Part shown: piece after piece, positions 54,771-64,000 of the stretch
How the letters are laid out: each line of letters opens with the position of its first letter
How positions within the stretch are numbered: the stretch's first letter is position 1
Assembly: GCA_046331565.1 (NCBI GenBank)
Contig: JAXLQP010000001.1
Coordinates: 1,488,001 to 1,552,000 of the forward strand
Origin: DASRDU01 sp046331565
Lineage (GTDB): Bacteria > Acidobacteriota > Blastocatellia > RBC074
Direction of reading: 5' to 3'
Length of the DNA stretch: 64,000 nt
Made by a program: the position numbers and the translations under genes
The notes under the pieces: model-generated
What the model saw: only the letters and a program-made list of their open reading frames with translations
What the model was told of the DNA's origin: nothing
The model's database searches: none

Positions 54771-56687
54771 TCAGTTTTTGATGACTACAGGTTTGATAAC
54801 GACAGGCCCTCCGGCCTCAGAGCCGACCATCACCGGAGCAACCGCCGAACCTGACACACGGGTTTCGCCTTCGCGGTGTTCGGCCAGGACGGATTCAGCG
54901 ACATTGAGGCGGACGAAAGCCTTGATTTCAGGGCGCTCAAAACGGCCCACGACATTTTTGACGTGATCGAAATCAGCCGTCAGCAGCAGCGTCAGGGCTT
55001 CAGCGTGCTGATGCAGAAATTCGGTGAACGGCCCGCCTTCTTCAACCATCAGCATTTCATTGTCACGCGAGGCGCTGACCGGAAAGAACCCGCCGAGTGA
55101 CGCCACCGCATCCATCAGTTCATTGATCCGGCTGACGGCGGTTTCAAGCAGTTCGAAGCTGCGCGCCGGATCAACTTCGGCATAACCTCCGGCCAGGGTC
55201 ATCTGCGCTTCAAGCTGCGCGCGGCTCGCGGCGCGATTGCCAACCAGCGTGCGGGCTTCTTCGAGCAGTTGCAGCGCGGCCTTTTTGTTGCCCTTTTTGA
55301 TTTCGACTCCGGCCATCTGCGTCAGAATGCCGATGCGTTCTCTGGTTGAGCGCACACGTTCCATCAGCGGGCGCACTTCATCGAGTTTGCCCTTTTCAAT
55401 CGCCGTCTGCATGGCCTGCTGTTCCAGGCGCATTTCCAGTTGTCGGCGCACATTCGGATCCTTCAGATTCGCGCTCATAATCTGCCGGGCTTTATCGAGA
55501 TCGCCTTTGGTGACGGCGTCTTCAGCCACGCGGTAATAAAGAAACTGCGCCTGATCCGAGGGCAGCCTGGAAGCCGCAGCCAGCACCGCTTCGGGGTCGC
55601 CTTTCTGAAACAGCGCATCCATTTCACGCATGGTTTTCATTTCCGGCGGCATGCCTTTTTCCATTTCGGCCAGGCGGGCGCGAATCACGGGCAGACGGCT
55701 GGGAATGTATTTTTCAGCGAGCGGCATCAGGCGCTGCAATTCCGAAAGCGCAAACCACGCATACTGCGACCGCTGAAAATTCGACTGGCTGCCGTCAGAG
55801 AGCAGCGCGAGCGTCTGCGAGGCCATGGCTTCCACAGCTTCGCGGATGACGGCTTCATCAATGCGTGAGGTTCTGGATTTGTCATCTTTGCCGCCGGATT
55901 TTGCCGCGCTGTTCTGATCGTTGACGCCGGGCACTGAAAGGATGCTCAGCAGGCGCGAAAGCAGGTAAGGCGGTTCCTGATTGCGGCCCGCGTCGGCCTG
56001 GATTTTTTTGAGCAGGCTGCGCGCCAGCTTTGCCGCCAGCGTCGGATCTTTCTCAATCAGATTTTGCAGGAACTCAAGCACCTCAGGCACGGCATCGCGG
56101 GCGCCACTGGCCAGCTTTTCTTCGGCCAGTTGATAAGCGCGCGGCGGGTCAGATTCGGCCAGTTTGACGGCCAGGCGCATTTCAAATTCCTTTTCGCGCT
56201 GGTCTCTGGCGTCCGGGTCATTTGCGGCTTCGGGCGGGCGCGAAGCGATCAGCAGTTCCTGCGCCAGCCGGACATCGTGTTCGATTACACGGCTGAGCAT
56301 TCTGAATCGCAACTGATCCCAGAGTTGTCTGACCGGATAGCCGATCTCCTCGGTTTCGTCATCGTTCTGCACGGTGGCCGCAGCGAGGATTTCAGACAAA
56401 CTGGCAGTCGCCTCGCGGTACAACTGGCGCGCGCGCGTTTCATCGCGCTTCCAGAGCAGATCAGCCGCCGCCATCTGAATGCTCACGCGATTTTCAGGCA
56501 GGCGCAGCAATGAAATCTCGGCGAGCAGATCATCAAGCAGCGCCAGGGCGTTCTTTTCGCGTGCCTGCTGTTGCTCCTTCTGCGGCGCACCGGGCGGTGA
56601 ACTGTTCGCAGCGGGCGACTGAGCCAGGGCGAGAACGCCCGACAGCGTCAGCACCATAATTGAACGACAGCAACGAATGAAAAACAT
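54771..56687 (-). CDS. Secreted helical-repeat protein of unknown function
   Basis: A 638-residue protein with a signal peptide (IMVLTLSGVLALAQ). Almost all of the mature part is alpha-helical with TPR-like pairs (for example RARQLYREATASLSEIL, AALQLLEEARTLVGN, ARSFELLETAVSRINEL). I cannot name a family; similar long helical proteins are common in acidobacteria. GGAG precedes the ATG. Its 3' neighbour is the HAD gene 134 bases on. Confidence 0.72.
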   Translation of the reverse strand: MFFIRCCRSIMVLTLSGVLALAQSPAANSSPPGAPQKEQQQAREKNALALLDDLLAEISLLRLPENRVSIQMAAADLLWKRDETRARQLYREATASLSEILAAATVQNDDETEEIGYPVRQLWDQLRFRMLSRVIEHDVRLAQELLIASRPPEAANDPDARDQREKEFEMRLAVKLAESDPPRAYQLAEEKLASGARDAVPEVLEFLQNLIEKDPTLAAKLARSLLKKIQADAGRNQEPPYLLSRLLSILSVPGVNDQNSAAKSGGKDDKSRTSRIDEAVIREAVEAMASQTLALLSDGSQSNFQRSQYAWFALSELQRLMPLAEKYIPSRLPVIRARLAEMEKGMPPEMKTMREMDALFQKGDPEAVLAAASRLPSDQAQFLYYRVAEDAVTKGDLDKARQIMSANLKDPNVRRQLEMRLEQQAMQTAIEKGKLDEVRPLMERVRSTRERIGILTQMAGVEIKKGNKKAALQLLEEARTLVGNRAASRAQLEAQMTLAGGYAEVDPARSFELLETAVSRINELMDAVASLGGFFPVSASRDNEMLMVEEGGPFTEFLHQHAEALTLLLTADFDHVKNVVGRFERPEIKAFVRLNVAESVLAEHREGETRVSGSAVAPVMVGSEAGGPVVIKPVVIKN

Positions 56688-56815
56688 ACTGCTTCGCTCC
56701 GGCTGAGTTGATTGACAGAAGCTCAGAAAGGCGTGGCCCCGCCGTCAGCGGCTGCCTCGACGAAGCCCAGGCGCAGCGCCAGTCACAAGGTCATCAGATA
56801 ACCCCGGCGACCGGA

Positions 56816-57133
56816 TCATTCCTCGTACAGGTACCGCACGCTGCTCTTGCGCAGAAAGAGCTTCGGCCCGCCATCTGCCGGGCCAAGGCTGAACACATCG
56901 CGGTCGTAATAACGCACCTGTCCGCGCAACTGCTCGCCTGATTTGAGGACGATGACGACCGGAACCTCGTCGTCAATCAGTTCTCTGAAATAAGCGGCTT
57001 CATAGCCGGTGCTTTCGAGATCAACGCTGTTGTTCTGGCGCGGTGCAGACGGCGGATGCGGGCGACGCGCTTTATGCCGCCGTTTGCCACCACCACCGCC
57101 ACCACCTCCGGGGCGTTTCTTTTTGTATTGCAT
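56816..57133 (-). CDS. Hfq-like Sm protein with basic, glycine-rich N-terminus
   Basis: A 105-residue protein. Residues 1-35 are basic and contain eight glycines in a row after KKKRP. Residues about 40-105 form an Sm domain: Sm1 VPVVIVLKSGEQLRGQVRYYD and Sm2 LFLRKSSVRYLYEE. Canonical Hfq has YKHA in Sm2; here RKSSVRY replaces it, as in other acidobacterial Hfq-like proteins. It should form a ring that binds RNA; the tail could add RNA affinity. GAGGAAC precedes the ATG. Confidence 0.8.
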   Translation of the reverse strand: MQYKKKRPGGGGGGGGKRRHKARRPHPPSAPRQNNSVDLESTGYEAAYFRELIDDEVPVVIVLKSGEQLRGQVRYYDRDVFSLGPADGGPKLFLRKSSVRYLYEE

Positions 57134-57294
57134 GGGAGTTCCTCGAAATGATTACAGTAAACCTCCCGGTTTACCTGGGGTTATCAGCCAGCAACCTGTC
57201 GTGCGATCAATCAGTGTGTGTGCAGACAGCCGCAGTTTCAGGCCGTCTGTGCGACCCGCTGATGCGGCACTCCTGAATTGAGTTCCGATGGAAT

Positions 57295-59172
57295 TTACTT
57301 CTCAACAACATTGACGGTCAGTGTCCGCTGACCAGAGATGACGAATTCAGCCGGAGCCAGTTCCTTTTCAAACAGGGTCGCTGAACGGGTCAGCGAATAA
57401 CCACCGGCAGTCCGGTCGGAACCCAGCGTTGCCAGCACGGATGGCGGCAGGCTCGGCAGTTCCTCGTTGTTGATGACTGCGCCCGTCTCGGCACGCGAGA
57501 GCCGGACGTACAAACGATCAGCCTTGCGAATGCGGTTGAGTTCGCGGACAAGCTGATTGAGCGATTTCGGGGTGAATCCGGCGCGCGGTTCGGCGGCCTG
57601 CACCGCCGTGCCGTCACCGACCATAATCTGCAACTGTCCGAGCGGCACATCAGCAGGAATGGTGACAGGAATGCGTTCGATATATTCGCTTCCGTTTTCG
57701 GTGCGGGCGAAGGCGACGACTTCAATGCTTTCGCCGCGTCTGACTTCAGTCCGATTAATCCACAGGCGGTCAAGTTTGCCGGTGTGCCGCGAATCCTTTG
57801 AGACAATATCAATCAGAATTTTTTCGACTGCCAGATCGTTGAAGCCGCTGTTGTAAAGCGCGTTGAGCGGCTGTGAAACCGAGAACGCGGCTGAAAGCGG
57901 AGTGTTGGCCGACGCTGACAACCGGTTTTCCAGGCTGATTTCCGGCTGATCCTTCAGCGCAATGCGGGTGCGCAACTGCAGCGTCGCATCACCGATGGTT
58001 CTTTCTGATGAAGCAATCGTCGCCATCGCCGTCAACTGCATCAGAATCGGCGTCAGAAAACGATCCGAGACGATTTCAAAACGATAAGGCTGCTGCGCGC
58101 CCCGACTGGTGCGCAGATTAATTTCGACCGGAATCATATGCGGCTCGACGCCCAGTTCGCCGTAAATGCCCGTTGAGCGGTCACCGCGAATCGTGCCGAC
58201 CATCGCCGTCGGCGCCGCGAGCTTGAATGAAATCGCTTCGTTCGGCAGCACCGTCACGACTTCGCCTTCATTCATCGGCATATCGGCCACGCCCAGCGAC
58301 AGAAACGGATGCCCGAAGGCATAAATGCGATTGCCGTCGCGGTACGTCACCGTGCCTGCCGCGGCCAGCGAATAATCACCGCGCACCAGCGGCACAACAA
58401 TCGTCGAACCTGGCTTGAGCGTATCGCTTCCGGCCTTCTTCATCTCTTCGATGCGCGCGGCTCCGGCGACTCCGGCCACCGGCGTCAGGCCCATCGCCTG
58501 AAACTGCGGCGCAAAGCGCGAAATCACGTCAGCAGGCACGCCCGAAATCGCCAGCGGCGTCGCAATCGGCGTCAGCATCGGCGTCCCCGGCCCCGCGACA
58601 GGCACGGCCTTTGAAGCAGCCTGGCCGCTGAGCGAATTGACAAAGTCGGCAAATTCGCGGGATTTTTCATTGAAGGCGATTTCAGAGAATGAATACGAAC
58701 GTGGCGAGCTTTTGTGTTCAGACTTTTCCTGCCGCTGCTCGAAGATGTCAACCATCTCCTGAATCGGAGTCACGCCGCCAATCGGATCCTTGGCGAACTG
58801 AAAACCGAACGCCACCGCGCCGAGCAGCTTGCCGTCAATGTAAACCGGGCTGCCGCTCATGCCCTGAAAAATGCCCGTGTGCTGAAACTTTTCACCAAGC
58901 AGTTTGATGATGACGGCATTGCGGTTCGGATTCTGAAAACCTTTGAGCAGCCCCAGAATTTCGCATTCAAACTTTTCGGGTTCGCTCCCCTGCGTGACCG
59001 TCCAGCCGACGCCGCGCAATCCGGGCCTGACCTGATCGAGCGGAAAAAATTCGGTGGCCGATGAACCGGAGCCTGAAACAGGCTGTTTATCTGATCGCGG
59101 CGCTCTGGTCTGAGCCGAAACCGTGACAACCGTCAGCGCCACCAGAAGAAACAGGGAAACGAAACGCATCAT
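57295..59172 (-). CDS. Secreted S55-type (SpoIVB-like) peptidase
   Basis: A 625-residue exported protein. After a signal peptide (LFLLVALTVVTVSAQ) comes a SpoIVB-like S55 domain with EILGLLKGFQ and the catalytic GMSGSPVYIDGKLLGAV (104-120), extended by AFGHPFLSLG and a long beta-rich C-terminal region ending at the outer part. In Bacillus SpoIVB signals in sporulation; in non-spore-formers the family is thought to process envelope proteins. AGAGGTAA stands eight bases before ATG 59172. Confidence 0.85.
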   Translation of the reverse strand: MMRFVSLFLLVALTVVTVSAQTRAPRSDKQPVSGSGSSATEFFPLDQVRPGLRGVGWTVTQGSEPEKFECEILGLLKGFQNPNRNAVIIKLLGEKFQHTGIFQGMSGSPVYIDGKLLGAVAFGFQFAKDPIGGVTPIQEMVDIFEQRQEKSEHKSSPRSYSFSEIAFNEKSREFADFVNSLSGQAASKAVPVAGPGTPMLTPIATPLAISGVPADVISRFAPQFQAMGLTPVAGVAGAARIEEMKKAGSDTLKPGSTIVVPLVRGDYSLAAAGTVTYRDGNRIYAFGHPFLSLGVADMPMNEGEVVTVLPNEAISFKLAAPTAMVGTIRGDRSTGIYGELGVEPHMIPVEINLRTSRGAQQPYRFEIVSDRFLTPILMQLTAMATIASSERTIGDATLQLRTRIALKDQPEISLENRLSASANTPLSAAFSVSQPLNALYNSGFNDLAVEKILIDIVSKDSRHTGKLDRLWINRTEVRRGESIEVVAFARTENGSEYIERIPVTIPADVPLGQLQIMVGDGTAVQAAEPRAGFTPKSLNQLVRELNRIRKADRLYVRLSRAETGAVINNEELPSLPPSVLATLGSDRTAGGYSLTRSATLFEKELAPAEFVISGQRTLTVNVVEK

Positions 59173-59311
59173 TGAAATTTACCTCTTTGCCCGAAAAGTC
59201 CTGCCGGAACACCAGCGTACCCGTGCTGCGCAGTTGTGACAAGTGCGTGCAGCAGGCAATATAGCACACCACATTGCGGATTGCAGATGACCGATGACGG
59301 ATTGAAAAATT

Positions 59312-59992
59312 ATGAATGCCCCCGATTCCAACACACAGCTTTCAGACTGCCGGACTTCAGCCTCAAATCCGGCCCGACGCTGCTTCATTCAGGCCGGTGG
59401 CCGCAGCGCGCGGATGGGAGAAGACAAATCATGGCTGATGCTCAATGGCCGCTCATTGATTGAACACGCCCTCGCCACTGCCAGTCAGGTGGCCGGTCAG
59501 CTCGCCATTATCATTAATTCAGCCAGCCCGCACCGCGCCCGCTATCAGGCGCTCGCGCAGCAGTGGCAGGCTGAAATCATTGACGACATTTACGATTATT
59601 CCGGCCCGCTCGGTGGTTTTTATACCGCGCTCACCCGTTGTGCGCCGCCGGAATCGGCGCTGATGCTGGCCTGCGATCTGCCGTTTGTGACGCCCGAACT
59701 GCTGCAACTGCTCTGGCAGATTCACCAGGCTGAACAGGCTGAACTGACGATTCCGCTTGATCGTCGGCATCACGCGCAGATGCTCGTCGGAGTTTATGCC
59801 GCCGCCTGCCGCGAAAGGATTGCGCGCATGCTGGCGTGGAAAGAACTGATGACTGATCGCCTGTGCCTGCGCGTCCGCACGCGACTGGTCACGTACCGCG
59901 AATACGCGCACCTGCCCGGCGCTGAACAACTTTCAGTCAACATCAACACGCCAGCCGATTACCAGGCGCTCGCCAGTAGTCAGCCCGAATGA
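59312..59992 (+). CDS. mobA: Molybdenum cofactor guanylyltransferase MobA-like
   Basis: A 226-residue nucleotidyltransferase. QAGGRSARMGEDKSWLMLNG is the GTP-binding signature (normally LAGG...RMG.DK), and DDIYDYSGPLGG and ACDLPFVTP hold the metal-binding parts. It attaches GMP to molybdopterin. The 24 residues before the signature are longer than usual and lack a clear ribosome-binding site, so the start is uncertain. It stands alone, far from moaA. Confidence 0.85.
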   Translation: MNAPDSNTQLSDCRTSASNPARRCFIQAGGRSARMGEDKSWLMLNGRSLIEHALATASQVAGQLAIIINSASPHRARYQALAQQWQAEIIDDIYDYSGPLGGFYTALTRCAPPESALMLACDLPFVTPELLQLLWQIHQAEQAELTIPLDRRHHAQMLVGVYAAACRERIARMLAWKELMTDRLCLRVRTRLVTYREYAHLPGAEQLSVNINTPADYQALASSQPE

Positions 59993-60014
59993 TTTTGCGG
60001 GATTCAGAACAGAG

Positions 60015-60104
60015 GATTCACCACAAAAAGCGCGGAAGGCACAAAGGAAGACCTTATCCAGCCCTGTTTCGGTTTTGTGCTGTCTGCGCCTTTTGTGGTG
60101 AATC
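60015..60104. repeat. TTCACCACAAAAAGCGC-type palindrome
   Basis: GATTCACCACAAAAAGCGC and GGCACAAA pair with TTTGTGC and GCGCCTTTTGTGGTGAATC. Lies between the mobA and DUF454 stops; probable two-way terminator. Confidence 0.75.
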
Positions 60105-60112
60105 ATCGTTTC

Positions 60113-60511
60113 TTACTCAGCCTTTTCAAAGCTCACTTCATCCGGGGCGGTGCGACTGCGATAAATCACGATCAGCCAGAAGCACCAGATTGCGCCGACC
60201 AGCACTCTGACCTGCCAGTGCGGCGAGAGCCACACCGTCAGCATCAGCGTCAGCGTCAGTGAAACGGCCACGCGTCGTTTCTGAGTCAGAGTCAGCCCGC
60301 GCTTTTCACGAAAGGCCGCAATGTACGGCCCGAAGTGGCGATGCCGCACCAGCCAGTCGTGCCACCGCTCGCTGCTGCGCGCAAAAAAGAAGGCCGAGAG
60401 CAGCAGAAACGGCGTCGCCGGCAGCAGCGGCAGCAACGCTCCGGCCACGCCCAGGCCGCAGCAGGCGAAACCCGCCGCCATGTACATTCCGCGTTTCCAG
60501 ACTCTCAGCAT
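60113..60511 (-). CDS. DUF454 (YbaN family) inner membrane protein
   Basis: A 132-residue protein of the YbaN/DUF454 family: GLGVAGALLPLLPATPFLLLSAFFFARSS-type N-terminus (about 15-43), RHRHFGPYI and two C-terminal helices, giving three to four membrane segments. The function is unknown. ATG 60511 gives MLRVWKRGMY, the typical start; the longer frame runs into non-coding sequence. Confidence 0.88.
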   Translation of the reverse strand: MLRVWKRGMYMAAGFACCGLGVAGALLPLLPATPFLLLSAFFFARSSERWHDWLVRHRHFGPYIAAFREKRGLTLTQKRRVAVSLTLTLMLTVWLSPHWQVRVLVGAIWCFWLIVIYRSRTAPDEVSFEKAE

Positions 60512-60611
60512 CACGAAAACAATTCTGCCTGTCGAATGAATGTTTTTCCAGTTGTCAGTCAGGCGCAGACAGGCACCGCTTATTTTCTGTTTTCCGCTCG
60601 GCCTGGCCTGC

Positions 60612-60716
60612 CGCACATTGGTACAGTACCGCGAGCGTGAGCGAGCGGAGTCACACGGCAGCGCCTTTCACCACAGACTCCGCTCGCTCACGCTCGCGGT
60701 ACTGTACCAATGTGCG
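60612..60716. repeat. Palindrome with perfect 41-bp arms
   Basis: Arms 60612-60652 and 60676-60716 are exact complements and carry TTGGTACAGTACCGCGAGCG. The loop is 23 bases. Unlike most palindromes here it lies between divergent genes, upstream of DUF454 and of the zinc ribbon gene. Confidence 0.92.
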
Positions 60717-60772
60717 TGTTTTGATTTAGAATCGCGCGCCGCCCCGCCGGAATCCCACACGGAGTAAGTTCA

Positions 60773-61096
60773 ATGTTACAGACCTGTGAATACTGCCACA
60801 CTTCGAGCGATGAAGCGGCGACCAGATGTCAGAGTTGCGGCGCGCCATTGCCCGGTGAAAATGCCACGCCGCCCGACTTTCGCACCTGCCCGCACTGTCA
60901 CCGCCGCCTGCTGGCCCTGGGCAGTCCCGCGTGCAGCTATTGCGGCAAAACGCTGCCCGTCAGTTACCAGAAAGTGCGCGAAGCCATCTGGCAGCGCGTC
61001 AACGCCACTGCGCCAGCTCACAGCACCGAAGAAGCAATGAATGAACAGGACGCGGAGTTCAGACTTCTGACCACGCTGCTGCATGCGGATGACTGA
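60773..61096 (+). CDS. Double zinc-ribbon protein
   Basis: A 107-residue protein with two zinc ribbons: CEYC...CQSC (5-22) and CPHC...CSYC (39-57), each of CX2C-Xn-CX2C form, followed by a helical tail. Such ribbons bind nucleic acid or proteins; no specific function can be given. CGGAG is placed well before the ATG. uvrA follows after 81 bases with its own promoter. Confidence 0.8.
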   Translation: MLQTCEYCHTSSDEAATRCQSCGAPLPGENATPPDFRTCPHCHRRLLALGSPACSYCGKTLPVSYQKVREAIWQRVNATAPAHSTEEAMNEQDAEFRLLTTLLHADD

Positions 61097-61104
61097 AGCC
61101 CGGC

Positions 61105-61133
61105 TTGTTCATCTCACTGCGCTTCGCTACAAT
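61105..61133 (+). promoter_or_regulatory. Promoter of uvrA
   Basis: TTGTTC (61105-61110), 17 bases, TACAAT (61128-61133). Start near 61140. I see no LexA-like dyad overlapping it. Confidence 0.55.
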
Positions 61134-61177
61134 TCCGGTTTCTTTTCCCAATTCAAAACTCATCTGTTGTGCCCCGT

Positions 61178-64000
<2,823 letters not shown>

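Overview
The window reads as a chromosomal segment of a Gram-negative, moderately GC-rich, non-sporulating bacterium, most probably an acidobacterium of the Blastocatellia type. This rests on gene content, not on a marker gene (no rRNA or tRNA is visible): an eukaryote-like Ser/Thr kinase, a PSD1/DUF1549-DUF1553 + DUF1080 + DUF1501 set (shared with Planctomycetota), an Hfq-like Sm protein with an LFLRK-type second Sm motif, BlaI/M56 regulation, LolA-like and outer-membrane proteins, and intergenic spaces filled with long palindromes.

Layout. 1-7.2 kb: end of an AAA-like/coiled-coil membrane protein, a GlcD-type oxidase divergent from moaA, then a TPP riboswitch driving thiC with a toxin-antitoxin pair and a cupin directly behind it. 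7.4-16.2 kb: a Ser/Thr kinase and an export operon (ABC ATPase, FtsX-type permease, LolA-like carrier, outer-membrane protein) interrupted by a two-gene HNH module. 16.3-21.7 kb: secreted or hydrolytic enzymes (glycoside hydrolase with an inserted PA14 region, serine hydrolase, creatininase-like, alpha/beta hydrolase). 21.8-25.7 kb: blaI, an M56 protease with HEAT repeats and a HEAT protein on the minus strand, with two matching operators around the promoter. 26.5-37.1 kb: signalling block with a 2132-residue poly-HAMP hybrid kinase, CheR, a second hybrid kinase and a minus-strand wHTH/two small membrane protein operon. 37.6-43.9 kb: DUF2905, a coiled-coil/M15-like protein, a lone TolQ/MotA-type protein, a lipoprotein, an HD-GYP-like/GAF/GGDEF protein and a SET-domain protein. 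44-50.4 kb: DUF1501, DUF1080 and PSD1 genes on the minus strand with a second HNH module placed antisense among them. 50.6-61.1 kb: an M1-like protein lacking zinc ligands plus TPR, a HAD phosphatase, an Hfq-like protein, an S55-type secreted protease, mobA, DUF454 and a zinc ribbon protein. 61.2-64 kb: uvrA, running off the end.

Most striking points: two paralogous small-protein + HNH modules inserted in unrelated operons; an apparently circularly permuted PA14 domain inside a glycoside hydrolase; two 18-bp dyads of identical architecture bracketing the blaI promoter; a riboswitch whose P1 contains the Shine-Dalgarno and which may also control a toxin-antitoxin pair; an M1-like protein with all three zinc ligands replaced; and a palindrome that supplies a start codon and signal-peptide n-region. 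All starts were chosen by eye from ribosome-binding sites, signal peptides and family length; nothing was computed or searched.
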